Numbered from the stretch's first letter, positions 1 through 12,778 are shown. The stretch: 64,000 bases of DNA from Steromphala cineraria (GCA_916613615.1 OU744732.1:31816673-31880672); one strand, 5' to 3'. Made by a program: numbers and translations. Notes: a model not told the origin generated them from the sequence alone.

Positions 1-300
1 GACACGAATACATAAAGCAATAAGCTATCATTGAAAACTAGCTGTCAATAACTATACTGTAAGGCATTTTTCACCCATGCCAGTAATATGGTATTGTAAA
101 TTTGAACACAGAGGACATGCAATACTAAGCACTCAACATTTGAAAGAACAGTAGCTGAAAAAACAGATTCTGTTCATGACATTTTTTCACAGGGTATTTT
201 TGATCTGAACACAGTTAACACGAATACATAAAGCGCTAGCTGAAAAAAAGATTCTGTTCATGACATTATTTCACAGGGTATTGTTATTCGGAGCACAGCA
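1..300. repeat. Degenerate direct repeat, 5' edge of window
   Basis: The phrase ACACGAATACATAAAGC occurs near 3 and 219, and the phrase TTCTGTTCATGACAT with TTTCACAGGGTAT occurs near 168 and 252. This looks like two to three diverged tandem units. No gene is visible. Confidence 0.5.
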
Positions 301-474
301 GACATTTTGCAAGGACAGCTCGCTTTAATCGTAACGCTATGCCCAGTAGTGCCTTCCACTAGTCCGTAGAGCGAGATATTGATTTCTGCATAATTGAAGC
401 ACTGCCAATGTCCTCCGCCTTCCTTCTATACAGAGGACTTCGCTGCCTTGAGGAGCACCATCCTGACTTTCGCA

Positions 475-543
475 GCTGTATCTTCAGTGCCAGTGTCAGC
501 GTCAGTGCCAGTGTCAGCGTCAGTGACGACGTCAGTGTCAACA
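475..543. repeat. Short minisatellite, GTGCCAGTGTCAGCGTCA units
   Basis: About four units of an 18-bp phrase built from CAGTGTCAGCGT and CAGTGCCAGTGT. Open frames across it are low-complexity and not supported as genes. Confidence 0.75.
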
Positions 544-639
544 TTGTGCAACGGACATGCATTGTGGTTGACATTTCTTGAGTTGCCTGTGAGTTGAAGA
601 CCAGTCCGTGGAAGTGTGGTACCTCAGAGACCTTGATTG

Positions 640-1300
640 GTTGTTCCGTGCTGGGCTTGAGGACCAACATCAACTATGGATATACCGGTAATGTTTTCAT
701 TGGCACTGGAGTCTGTTACATTTTGGCATCCAGGGGGTTTGGGGTTATACAAGCACCTATTTCACTATTGTTTGTTTACAGATATTCTCATGAATATGTT
801 TTCATTGGCTGTACATTCTGTTACATGGTGATGCCGGAATTTCCATGGGGCTTGGGGTGACACATGGCTACATGGGTTATGCAAGCATTTCACTTATTAC
901 ACTGACTTGGAGTCTGTTACATTTGGGCATCCAGGGGGTTAGGGGTTATACAAGCACGTTACTTATTTCACTATTGTTTGTTTACAGAAATCCTCATGAA
1001 TATGTTTTCATTGGCTGTACATTCTGTTACATTGTGATGCAGGAATTTCCAGGGGGTTTGGGTGACACATATTTCACTAATAACACTGACTTGGAGTCCG
1101 TTACATTTGGTCATCCAGGGGGTTGGAGATGTTATTTACTTCACTAGCGTTTATTACAGATATCCTCATGGATATTTGCATGTTTTCATTAGTAGTACAT
1201 TCTGTTATATTGTGATGCAGGAATTTCCATGGGGCTTGGGTGACACATGACTACATATAGGTTATGTAAACATTTCACTAACACTGACTTCACTACTTTG
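640..1300. repeat. Degenerate tandem repeat containing CATTCTGTTACAT and GGAATTTCCA
   Basis: Recurrent phrases CATTCTGTTACAT, GATGC(A/C)GGAATTTCCA and GGGGCTTGGGTGACACA reappear from about 640 to 1250 at irregular spacing. The overlapping open frames of 60-100 codons repeat the same peptide phrases and are by-products of the repeat. Confidence 0.7.
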
Positions 1301-1329
1301 ACTTTGATTACAGCTATTTTCATTTACAG

Positions 1330-2140
1330 TGAAGTTATAGGGATCCAGGAAAACCAGGAGTTTAGCAAGCATTTCACTTGTAACACTGACTTCACCATTG
1401 TTTGAGTACAGTTATTTTCATAGATTGTAAAGGAATTCAGGAATATCCAGGGGTTTAGGCAACACTGGTTATGTACGGATTTCGCTTATAATGCAGACTT
1501 CACCATTGTTTGATTACAGTTATTTTTAACAGTGAAGGGATTGAGGAATATCAAGAGGTTTAGGCCACACTGGTTATGTAGGGATTTCACTTATAATGCA
1601 GACTTCACCATTGTTTGAGTACAGTTATTTTCATAGATTGTAAAGGAATTCAGGAATATCCAGGGGTTTAGGCCACATTGGTTATGTACGGATTTCACTT
1701 ATGAGACTTCACCATTGTTTGATTACAGTTATTTTTAACAGTGAAGGGATTGAGGAATATCAAGAGGTTTAGGCCACACTGGTTATGTAGGGATTTCACT
1801 TATAATGCAGACTTCACCATTGTTTGAGTACAGTTATTTTCATAGATTGTAAAGGAATTCAGGAATATCCAGGGGTTTAGGCAACACTGGTTATGTAAGG
1901 ATTTCACTTATGAGACTTCACCATTGTTTGAGTACAGTTATTTTCATAGATTGTAAAGGAATTCAGGAATATCCAGGGGTTTAGGCAACACTGGTTATGT
2001 AAGGATTTCACTTATGAGACTTCACCATTGTTTGAGTACAGTTATTTTCATAGATTGTAAAGGAATTCAGGAATATCCAGGGGTTTAGGCAACACTGGTT
2101 ATGTACGGATTTCACTTATGAGACTTAGCCATTGTTTGAT
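1330..2140. repeat. Tandem array, unit about 101-108 bp
   Basis: The phrase GAATATC(C)A(G/A)(G)GGGTTTAGGC occurs at about 1441, 1546, 1654, 1755, 1863, 1967 and 2071, spacings 105, 108, 101, 108, 104, 104. Two unit types alternate at first (CATAGATTGTAAAGGAATT versus TTTAACAGTGAAGGGATTG) and then only the first continues. From 2140 to about 2960 older, more diverged units follow. Confidence 0.9.
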
Positions 2141-2960
2141 TGCAGCTAACTCTTACTGAATACTTGCATGGTTTTACTGGCAGTGGAGTATGTTACATTT
2201 GGGGATCAAGGAATTTTGAGGCAGTTTGGGGTGATCACATGACTACACTGGTTATGTAAGCATTCACTTTAACAGTGACTTCACTATAGCTTGATTACAG
2301 CTATCGCTTTATGAACACTTGCATGTTTTCATTTCATGCTACAGTCTATAACATAAAGAGGTCAAGCAATCTTGGAATGATTACATGGAATTCAAGCTAT
2401 GCAAGCATTTCACTTATAATATTGACTTTACTATTATATAATTAGAGCTATCTTTATGTAAACAACACTTGCATGTTTTCATTTCATGCTACAGTCTATA
2501 TCATAAGAGAGTTTGGAGATAAACACATGGTTACAAAGGTTTTACAGCAGTTTCTCTAATCAACACAAGCTTACGTAACTATTGTTTGATTCCAGTTACC
2601 TTTATAAATACAGTGCCTGCATGCTTTAATTTTGCTCTACAGTCTATATCATTGGCAAGTTTGGAGATGAACACACTGTTACACAGGTTTTGCAAGTATT
2701 TCACTTATCAACACAAGCTTAACTATTGTTTGATTACAGTGACCTTTATTAATACAATACCTGCATGTTTTCAATGGCAATGAAGTCTTTAACATTGTGA
2801 TCTTGGATAACCCAGGGGCTTCATGGGCTGCACAGGTTACGAAGCATGCTAAATTACTATTGTTTGATTGCATCTGTCTTTATAGATAAGATACTTCATG
2901 TTTTCATTTAACACTACAGTCTCTATCATATGGAGATACAGGAATTTCCAAAGGATTTTT
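2140..2960. repeat. Diverged continuation of the preceding array, about 130-bp units
   Basis: Phrases such as ACTATTGTTTGATT, TGCATGTTTTCATT and CTACAGTCTATATCAT recur at roughly 130 bp. Divergence is much higher than in the neighbouring 105-bp block, as expected at the edge of an array. Confidence 0.65.
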
Positions 2961-3985
2961 AAAGCGAAGGTTTAGTGTAGGTCCTATGACCACTTGAGAC
3001 TTGAGGTAGATATTGATGTGATGTTAATGTGATCTAGCAGGGTTGTACTAACTCAAAAATTCAGGAGAGCGTAAGCTTGCTTAAATATATTGCTGATTCA
3101 AAACTAAGGTGTCATTAATTGATTCCGAAAGCTGCACGCAAAATTGTAGGCTAGTGGTTGATTACCTTCTTTGAGAAGCATTTTAGAAGTTGGAATGGCA
3201 ATAATATGTCATACAATGAACAAAGAAGTTGTCATCCATATATTCCTCTGCATTATTGTGGTTGATTGAAATAGTGTCATTACAGATGTTATTGATTGAC
3301 CTGTAATGTTTTCATTTGGCATTGGAGTCTTATCAATAGTCAGACGTATTCCATGACTGCATGCAGTATGTTATTGCAAGGGATTGACAAGTAACAATTG
3401 GTACATCAACAAGTTGACACAAAGTGCTATCGATATTCTAATAGAACTTCCATCTGACTTGAGCTCTCAAACATTGTTCCTATAATGAAAAATAGGTTAA
3501 TTTGTAGATGAATGATACAATTCTGGATTAATAAAAGAAAAATATTTGGATATTTCAGTTTCATTTTAATTAGTTTTGTAGTTTGCCATCATTGTCGGTA
3601 ATGAAATGTTGAGTCATATAATTGAATGATAGTGTGACAGTTATGACAAGAAAGATTGGCTATAGGCACTGAACATTGCATCTTCCATAGTCTTATTTGC
3701 CATTATAGCCTGAAATAAATATGTCACTGCGAACTTTGCAATGTCATATTGAAGATTGATTTTTAGATTTTGGACTTAAACCCCTTCAAAAGTACTGATG
3801 CTATTAGATGTACTGGTTACATTTTGATCTTGTTACACGATCCTATTACCGTATATTTTAATGTATACAGCGACCTCGTACATTAGGTGACCCCCTTTCT
3901 CAGCCCCCGAAATATTAATAAATTATCATTACTCCTTGGATATGTTGGGATGATGATAAGAGAGTACATCATGTATCTTCGTTTT
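2961..3985. other. No feature recognised
   Basis: AT-rich sequence. I see no coding exon, TIR pair or tandem repeat here. Confidence 0.5.
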
Positions 3986-5985
3986 GGGAAACAAATGGCC
4001 TGGAAAGCTGAAATGCTGTGTACATACTCCTCAGATAGTATATGATATAGCAATATATGATAAAGAAGAACATATTTGAGCCTCAAGAGGTGTCTAACAT
4101 TATAATCACTATCTGAAAAATAAGAGAGCGTTAAGAAGCTTAGTCCTGAATGCCAGTGTACCATAAAGCCACATAACCTAGTAAGTGATATAACATGTAT
4201 GATAAAGAAGAACATATTTGAGCCTCAAGAGGTGTCTAACATAGTAATCATAATCTTAGCAATAAAAGAGCTTTGTGAAGCTTGGTCACAAGTATACCAT
4301 GAAACCACAAAATCAAGTAAGTTATATAACATGTATGATAAAGGAGAACATATTTGAGCCTCAAGAGGTGTCTAACAATGTAATCATAATCTTAGCAATA
4401 AGAGAGCTTCGAGAAACTTGGTCCCAAATGTACCATGAAGCCACATAATCTAGTAAGTGATATAATATGTATGATAAAGAAGAACATATTTGAGCCTCAA
4501 GAGGTGTCTAACATAGTAATCATAATCTTAGGAATAATTAAAAAATTAAGAGAGATTTAAGAATCTTGGTCCTGAATGGCAGTGTACCATGAAGTCACAA
4601 AATCTTGTAAGTTATATGACATGTATGTTAAAGAAGAGCATATTTGAGCTTCAAAAAGTGTCTAACATTATAATCATAATCCTAGCAAAAAAAGAGCTTT
4701 GAGAATCTTGGTCCTGAATGCCAGTGTACCATAAAGCCACATAACCTAGTAAGTGATATAACATGTATGATAAAGAAGAACATATTGAGCCTCAAGAGGT
4801 GTCTAACATAGTAATCATAATCTTAGCAATAAAAGAGCTTTGTGAAGCTTGGTCACAAGTATACCATGAAACCACAAAATCAAGTAAGTTATATAACATG
4901 TATGATAAAGGAGAACATATTTGAGCCTCAAGAGGTGTCTAACAATGTAATCATAATCTTAGCAATAAGAGAGCTTCGAGAAACTTGGTCCCAAATGTAC
5001 CATGAAGCCACATAATCTAGTAAGTGATATAATATGTATGATAAAGAAGAACATATTGAGCCTCAAGAGGTGTCTAACATAGTAATCATAATCTTAGCAA
5101 TAAGAGAGCTTCGAGAAACTTGGTCCCAAATGTACCATGAAGCCACATAATCTAGTAAGTGATATAATATGTATGATAAAGAAGAACATATTTGAGCCTC
5201 AAGAGGTGTCTAACATAGTAATCATAATCTTAGGAATAATTAAAAAATTAAGAGAGATTTAAGAATCTTGGTCCTGAATGGCAGTGTACCATGAAGTCAC
5301 AAAATCTTGTAAGTTATATGACATGTATGTTAAAGAAGAGCATATTTGAGCTTCAAAAAGTGTCTAACATTATAATCATAATCCTAGCAAAAAAAGAGCT
5401 TTGAGAATCTTGGTCCTGAATGCCAGTGTACCATAAAGCCACATAACCTAGTAAGTGATATAACATGTATGATAAAGAAGAACATATTGAGCCTCAAGAG
5501 GTGTCTAACATAGTAATCATAATCTTAGCAATAAGATAGCTTCGAGAAACTTGGTCCCAAATGTACCATGAAGCCACATAATCTAGTAAGTGATATAATA
5601 TGTATGATAAAGAAGAACATATTTGAGCCTCAAGAGGTGTCTAACATAGTAATCATAATCTTAGGAATAATTAAAAAATTAAGAGAGATTTAAGAATCTT
5701 GGTCCTGAATGGCAGTGTACCATGAAGTCACAAAATCTTGTAAGTTATATGACATGTATGTTAAAGAAGAGCATATTTGAGCTTCAAAAAGTGTCTAACA
5801 TTATAATCATAATCCTAGCAAAAAAAGAGCTTTGAGAATCTTGGTCCTGAATGCCAGTGTACCATGAAGCCACATAACCTAGTAAGTGATATAACATGTA
5901 TGATAAAGAAGAACATATTTGAGCTTTAAGATGTCTCTAACAATATAATCATAATCTTAGCAATAATAAGAGAGGTTTGGGAAGC
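3986..5985. repeat. Tandem array of about 14 units with higher-order structure (136/141/154 bp)
   Basis: The phrase AGGTGTCTAACA recurs at about 4091, 4233, 4369, 4505, 4659, 4800, 4935, 5071, 5207, 5361, 5502, 5638 and 5792. Spacings are 142, 136, 136, 154, 141, 135, 136, 136, 154, 141, 136, 154. The 154-bp unit always carries an 18-bp insertion with TTAAAAAATTAAG. Units of one type in different blocks are closer than neighbours, so the array grew by multi-unit duplication. The minus-strand 110-codon frame here is repeat-derived. Confidence 0.93.
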
Positions 5986-6199
5986 TTGTATGTATGTATG
6001 TAAAACATGTATGATAAAGAAGAACATAGTTATTATCTCCTAACACTATAGTCATTAAACATCTAGGTCAGTGAGCTGATCAGCTGATATGGACAGGAAT
6101 CAATAGCCTGTATAGCTGGGAATGTGATTAATCAGTGTAGGGTCTTACGTGGTGTTATTTTCCAATCTTTGTTGGCTAGCGATGTTGATACATATTTCA

Positions 6200-7328
6200 G
6201 TGCTTTAGAAGTTCACCACCACACCTCTACTGATTTATCTCGTGCGAATGTCACCTCACTGCATGTTTATCTAAAGAATTGTTACTTCTTCGCTAAAATG
6301 GATTACAATTTTGTAATAGTGCATCTGAGATTATTTTGATATTGTAAGTTTCAAATGTCAGTGATGTTAATGCATGTTTTAGTTGTTCAGAACTGATTAA
6401 TTTTGTGCGAATGTCACCTCACTTCATGTTTATCTAAAGAATTGTTACTTCTTTGCTGAAAATGGTTTACAATTTTGTAATAGTGCATCTGAGATTAGAT
6501 TAATAATGTTAGTTTCAAATGTCAGTGATGTTAATGCATGTTTCAGTTGTTCAGAACTGATTGATCATGTTTTTCTAAATCATTGTTACTTCTTTGCTAA
6601 AGATGGATTACAATTTTGTAACAGTGCAACAGAGATTATATTGATATTGTTTGTTCCAAATGTCAGCAATTCAGCAATTTTTTCAGTTGCTCAGAACTGA
6701 TTTATCTGATGTGAACGTGACTTCAACTCATGTTTTTATATAATTGTTACTTCTTCATTGAAGATGGATTTCAGTTTTGTAACAGTGCAACAGAGATCAT
6801 TCAGTTGCTCAGAACCGATTTATCTGATGTGAACGTGACCTCAACTCTCCTGTTTTTATATAATTGTTATCTCTCAATAGACAGTGGATTGCAATATTGT
6901 ACATGTATTAGTGATACAGAGATTATATTGATATTGTTTGTCCCAAATGTCGTGAGGTTTTTTTTCAGTTGTTCAGAACTGATATATCTGATGTGAAGAT
7001 GACCTCAACTCATGTTTTTATATAATTGTTACTTCTCCATAGACGATGGATTACAATTTTGTAACAGTGCAACAGAGATTATGTTGAAATTGTTAGTTCC
7101 AAATGTCAGCGATGTTATAACAGTTGTTCAGAACCAATTTATCTGGTGTGAAGATGACCTCAACTCATGTTTTTATATAATTGTTACCTCTCCATAGATG
7201 ATGGATTACAATTTTGTGTCAGCACAGCAGAGATTATGTTGAAATTGTTAGTTCCAAATGTCAGTGATGTTATTACAGTTGTTCAGAACAGATTTATCTG
7301 GTGTGAACGTGACTTCAACTCATGTTTT
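6200..7328. repeat. Tandem array, unit about 155 bp, left part
   Basis: Units carry TTCCAAATGTCAG, CAGTTGTTCAGAAC, TTATCTG, TATATAATTGTTACTTCT and GGATTACAATTTTGT. Late units are spaced 155 bp (7097 to 7252). The array is cut at 7328 by a Helentron-like element and resumes at 9399. Early units (6200-6700) are more diverged. Open frames here repeat the phrase LYNCYFSIDDGLQF and are by-products. Confidence 0.9.
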
Positions 7329-9398
7329 TAGCTCACCTTTACAAAGTAAATGTGAGCTTATGTCATGGCGCTTCGTCCGTCGTCCGTCTTTCTGTCCGTC
7401 CGTCCGTCCGTCTGTCCGTCCGTCCGTCTGTCCGTCCGTAAACTTTCACGAAAAAGACTACTCCTCCTAAACTAATTCAGATATCATTCTGAAATTGTAG
7501 TATGTTATACCCATGGTGATTCCCCACAGAAAGGTAGGCGTTTCAGTTTTGAGAATCCAAGATGGCCGCCATGACAGCCATATTGAATTTTCAATTAGAT
7601 TTCATGAAAAAGACTACTCCTTCTAAATAGATACAGATATCATTCTGAAATTGTAGTATGTTATACCCATGGTGATTCCTCACAGAAAGGTAGACGTTTC
7701 AGTTTTGAGAATCCAAGATGGCCGCCATGACAGCCATATTGAATTTTCAATTAGATTTCATGAAAAAGACTACTCCTTCTAAACGAATACAGATATCATT
7801 CTGAAATTGTAGTATGTTATACCTATGGTGATTCCACACAGAAAGGTAGACATTAAAATTTTGAGAATCCAATATGGCCGCCATGGCAGCCATATTGAAT
7901 TTTAAATTAGATTTCATGGCAAAGACTATTTCTCCTAAACCAATCTAGATATCATTTTTATATTGTAGTATGTTATACCTATAGTGATTCCGCACAGTAA
8001 GGTAGATGTTTCAGTTTTGAGAATCCAAGATGGCCGCAATAGCAGCCATATTGACTTTTCAGCTGCAGATGACACATCATTACTATTAAATTTTAAGCTT
8101 TCATCAAGTGATCACTGGCACCATATAAATTCTCAAATTTGAACTTACTAATCATAATATTATCTTTAATATGGAATATTTAAGATTGTCGTGCAAGTTG
8201 TTCTATATTTTTAAGTGTTTCTAAAAAAAATTAAGATGAAAGACAAACATAATTGATTAATTTGTTTAAAATGTTTATGGCAACTAGCTGCAAAAACCAA
8301 ATCACATTAAACATGTTAAATTTTAAACAATGGTATCTCCCTTATATTCCTTTAAATACCACACATAAGGGGTCAACCAGAGTTCAGATATTCCACTATC
8401 CTGTCTAATACACATCCCAAGGCAGGCTGCTAGCATCACAGTGGCAGCTGCTAGTCTGTTGCATAATCAACCTGACCCAATTGATATGGTAGAGCATTAT
8501 GCTATATGGCCATGGCCCATGTGTATGCAATAAAAGTTATGGACTTGTATTCTCATGACAGTGATATGTTCTTTCTAAGAATAACAACTTACACAAAACT
8601 TGTCTACAATAAGCTTTGTGTTTAGCAATCTACATGATAAGTTGATGTGGAATAAATATGCAGATGAAAATCGAAAAGGGTTTAGTAAGAAAAGTAAGGA
8701 AATTTGATTTGTCATATCTCTCTGTTGATTTGACAATGCAAAAATGTTTACCATTATAGTACTGTATGAGTGTTAAATAAATTGATACTTTAATGAAAGA
8801 CATTATCATGGTCACTTGACATGTAAATATTATGTGAACAAAATAAACGTTAGTTATGCATTGCTGTGTTTATGACTTTCCTCTCAATCAGTCATTCATT
8901 TTCCTTGAAAAATCTGTACTTTTGGGATTCTCAATATCCCATGCAGCATAACCATCAGTGAAATAATCTTGAAATCATATTATAATTAATGATTCCCTAC
9001 AAAACAAATGTAAGTGCCCACCATCCTGTAAGTAATGAATGACATTTAAATGGATACACCTAAACCAATCAAGATATCATAATGAAATTAATACGGATGC
9101 CCACATAAAAGTAGCATTTTGAAGATTAAAAAGTACAAGATGGTCACCAATTCAGCCATAGATATACAAAAAAGTTATACAAAAACCTACTGCTTGTTAA
9201 CTTATCATGATTATATCATTCGTGTATTAATGTTTGTTCAAGCTCTAGTCGTTTCCAAAAGAAGACTAGTATTTTAAAAGATAAAAAAATCATGATGGCA
9301 GCCATAATCAATTATATAAAAGATGGTTACATGTATAATAAAACCATTTACCACATCATTAATTTTAAGGTGAGCTTCTGTACCCTCGGTACTTTTAT
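7329..9398 (+). mobile_element. Helentron-like (Helitron2-type) non-autonomous element, copy A
   Basis: The 5' end TAGCTCACCTTTAC folds with GTAAATGTGAGCTTA (7330-7358) into a hairpin. A GTCC-rich leader follows (7375-7440), then four units of a 156-bp minisatellite (AGATGGCCGCCATG at 7560, 7716, 7872, 8029), a unique body, and a subterminal AAGGTGAGCT (9367-9376) complementary to the 5' end. The 3' hairpin GTACC-CTC-GGTAC (9380-9392) ends the element before TTTTAT. This asymmetric inverted repeat plus 3' stem-loop is the Helitron2/Helentron plan. Removing the element restores an intact 155-bp unit, so insertion was between two T residues without a clear target duplication. No Rep/helicase is encoded. 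A truncated DNA transposon is less likely because the right repeat is internal. Confidence 0.85.
7375..7440. repeat. GTCC/GTCT microsatellite in element leader
   Basis: About 16 repeats of GTCC with GTCT variants, at the same place in every copy of this family (also 13957-14020 and 14745-14802). The peptides it suggests (VRPSVRPS) are repeat artefacts. Confidence 0.9.
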
Positions 9399-10010
9399 TA
9401 TATAATTGTTACTTCTCCATAGACGATGGTTTACAATTTTGTGTCAGCACAGCAGAGATTATAATGATATTGTTTGTTCCAAATGTCAGCGATGTTATAA
9501 CAGTTGTTCAGAACCGATTTATCTGGTGTGAACGTGACTTCAACTCATGTTTTTATATAATTGTTACCTCTCAATAGACAGTGGATTACAATTTTGTGTC
9601 AGCACAGCAGAGATTATATTGAAATTGTTAGTTCCAAATGTCAGCGATGTTATTACAGTTGTTCAGAACTTATTTATCTGGTGTAAACGTGACTTCAACT
9701 CATGATTTTATATAATTGTTACTTCTCCATAGACGATGGATTACAATTTTGTGTCAGCACAGCAGAGATTATGTTGAAATTGTTAGTTCCAAATGTCAGC
9801 AATGTTATTACAGTTGTTCAGAACCAATTTATTTGGTGTAAACGTAAACCTCAACTCTATTGTATTTATATAATTGTTAACTCTCCATAGACAATGGATT
9901 GCAATTTTGTATTAGCTCAACTGAGATTTATTGACTTTATTGGTTCCAAATGTCAAGTTGTCATCAAATGTTGCTGTATATTTCAGTGGTTCAGATCTGA
10001 ATTACCTGGT
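9399..10010. repeat. Tandem array, unit 155 bp, right part
   Basis: Continuation of the array cut at 7328. TTCCAAATGTCAG occurs at 9477, 9632 and 9787, exactly 155 bp apart, then decays until about 10010. Confidence 0.9.
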
Positions 10011-10210
10011 GTGAATATCAACTCTATTCATGTTATCTCAATCATTGTTACCACACACAAAAATAAAATATCATTGTTACCTCTTTATAGAACATGGATT
10101 ACAATTTGGGTATCAATACAAACTGACTTAATATTGACATCAACATTGCCAAATGTCATGTGGTCTAGAACTCTAGTGGATAGTTTTATGCTTAAAGAGC
10201 CTGTCCTATA

Positions 10211-10890
10211 GCCTTCCGGTCCAATTCTGTGAAATATCATAATAAAGTGCTCTTATTTAATCAATTTCATATTTTATTGAAAATAAATATTGATAGAATA
10301 TCCACACATTTACAGGCGATTTAGGATAACTCTATGGAATAATGTAATGTTACGCTGTAACAAGGCTTTCTCACTTGTAGGTCGGAGGATGGACATTTCC
10401 CTGTTGTTCTTTTACTGAGTGTGCGATCTGCTTTTTCTAGTTGTAAGATATAAATGATCAAAATGTACCCCAGTCACATGTTAGTCATATAATCATGTAC
10501 TATAAGTCGTACACCTCTGTACAAAGCTATGAGAGCAATACCATTATGTAGCTGATCTTACGGGTTGCGGGATCAATAGCCTATAGTTTGTTCATCAATT
10601 TGCTCAATTATTTACAACATGGCAGCTCAATACACCGTTCGTAATATGGATCCTGTAATTGCCTATCGTCCCTCACAATCAATTTAATAGAAATGCCAGT
10701 GCTATTGTCTAACAGACTTTGATTTTCATCTGCCTATATTAAACATTGATCCCACTGACCTGGGTAGCTTTAGGAAAAATCTCAAATGTTTTGTGCTAAA
10801 TGTTTTGTCCTAATCATTTTATCCATATGTAGCCATTTTTTGTGTGAACACATTTTCTCTTATTCAGACATGATTGATTAAGCTTTCTCA
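10211..10890. other. No gene; possible old dispersed repeat
   Basis: The part near 10390-10490 (TGAGTGTGCGATCTG, AAGATATAAATGATCAAAATG, TACCCCAGT) resembles parts of 60180-60310 and 61500-61625. Nothing else recognised. Confidence 0.35.
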
Positions 10891-10904
10891 GCTGAACATA
10901 ATTT

Positions 10905-11175
10905 GCTGACTAAACAGAATATGGTGACTGAACAGAATATGATGACTGAACAGAATATGGTGACTGACAAAATTTAGTGACTGAACAGAATATGGTGACT
11001 GAGCATAAAACGGTGACTGAACAGATGATGATGACTGAACAGTTTGTAATGACTGAACATAGTTTGGTAAAGAACACAATATGATACTGAATATAAAACG
11101 TTGGCTGAACAGAATATGGTACATGAACAGAACATTGTGACTGAACATAATATGGTGACTGAGCATAAAATGGCG
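10905..11175. repeat. Minisatellite, 18-bp unit TGACTGAACAGAATATGG
   Basis: About 15 units of 18 bp with point changes. Because 18 is a multiple of three, all three minus-strand frames stay open for 77-109 codons with six-residue repeats; none has other support as a gene. Confidence 0.93.
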
Positions 11176-11179
11176 ATGG

Positions 11180-12227
11180 TTGAACTTGTCCTGTCAGATA
11201 TATGCACAGATGTCTAAATAACGTTACTTTCTCATTCATATTTTCCTATGTTGTTAACTAAGCTAATTAACAATAATTAGATTTCAAATTGCGTTTCTAT
11301 TGCAGTTGAACATAAATAAATCCTACATGTTACATCTACAAGTAAGAAAGTCTTAATTAAGAATCTTTATGGCATGATGTACTGCTACATTGACAAATCC
11401 TTGTGACTGCATGCACACAGATTAATCTTGATTTGATAAATCTTGGTTATGAAATAAGTTAATTATTACATGAAAATGTGAGAGAAGATATGTTGCCGAT
11501 ATTGAAAAGACAGGGAATTGGAATATGAAGAAACAACAAGAATGTGTGTTGTTCCACCTCTCCAAGAACTATAATTATTGTTTAAGCATGACCAAAGTAG
11601 TTATCAATGATGATTAACTGAAAGTTGAGCTTAAAAACAAGTGTCACCTTACAAGGAAAATAGAAAACAATTTTGTATGGAAATGGGAAAAGGGAAATTG
11701 GCTTGGCATATCAGGAGAAAATGGAATGGTGAAATTTGCTTTTTCTTTTCAGCCGATATGAAGCTGGAAATTTGTTTCCTGTTGATATCGTAGATAATCT
11801 GGGAAAATATTTTAGAGAATAAATGACAAGAAATTAATCAAGTAAATTTTCCTTTGCTGAGGGTATTGATATTTATTCTTTTAATCAGATCTTTGTTGTC
11901 ATGTTGACTATAAAAAGATGGATAATCTTTTTCAAACATCCCATTAGCAGTGCATGTTTACAAAAAAACTCATAACATATAAAAAATTGTTAATATACAA
12001 ACAAATATTTGAAGTATTAAGAGGAAGTAAATGTACCTTTTCTACATTATAATATCATGGTTTTAATGACAAATCTTATATATTTATGAATACTGGGACA
12101 TTATGTTGGCCCGGGTTAGATCGTCTAGGGTAATGGAGCATAGCGTGCTTTGAGTCAACAAAGTGGAGATTTGGTGCAATATAAAAGCTATCCATTCGTT
12201 ATCATCATTATCATTATTGTATTAAAG
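11180..12227. other. No feature recognised
   Basis: AT-rich sequence with no coding exon or clear repeat that I can see. Confidence 0.5.
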
Positions 12228-12229
12228 TA

Positions 12230-12388
12230 CAGTAGAACACGGATATAGCGAACACTCGGATATAGCGAACAAATTTTCAAGTCCCGTCCCTATATAATAT
12301 CATTAAAATTATATGCATATAGCGAACACCGGATATAGCGAACTAAATTCTTTGATCCCTTGGAGTTCGTTATATCCGAGTTCTACTG
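12230..12388. mobile_element. Pogo/Tigger-like MITE, copy 1
   Basis: The ends CAGTAGAACACGGATATAGC and its near-complement ending GATATAACGAACTCC...CTACTG form TIRs, flanked on both sides by TA (12228-12229, 12389-12390). Internal subrepeats GGATATAGCGAAC occur in both arms. The TIR wording and TA duplication resemble pogo-type Tc1/mariner elements. No transposase is encoded in 159 bp. Confidence 0.8.
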
Positions 12389-12778
12389 TAGTTATCAGCC
12401 AGGAAAGGTATACATGTCAAAATGTTTGACCTAGCATAGCGTAACTGTTAAGATCAACAACTAATGGTTGGAACATTGCCAATAGAAACTGAATGTCAAT
12501 CAATCAATTAATCAAAGATTAGCAAGGTCGGCCCTTGAGCAGTCCAAACACATAGAAATGGAATAAAAAGCAGTACAATTTGGATATTTTCTGATGCAAA
12601 GAGAGTTTGAGTGGATATTCCTGTGGAAGAATTTATATCAATGTTCATCGAATGACATTTGTGCGATATATTTTTCAAAGTAGAATGTGTTTTATTCCAT
12701 TAACAACATTGAAGAATAAATAGAAGCATCCTTTAAATAATCATTTCTCTCGCTATTGAATTTGTACTGTTTCTGTAG

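Noticed and set aside
3883..4215. 110-codon minus-strand open frame
   Set aside because: It runs into the 136-154-bp tandem array and is not kept between units.
7258..7470. 70-codon frame with repeated RPSV residues as a low-complexity protein
   Set aside because: It comes from the GTCC microsatellite at the start of a mobile element and recurs in each copy.
10888..11239. Three overlapping minus-strand open frames of 77-109 codons with FSHHIL-type repeats
   Set aside because: An 18-bp minisatellite stays open in all frames; overlapping frames cannot all be genes and nothing else supports one.
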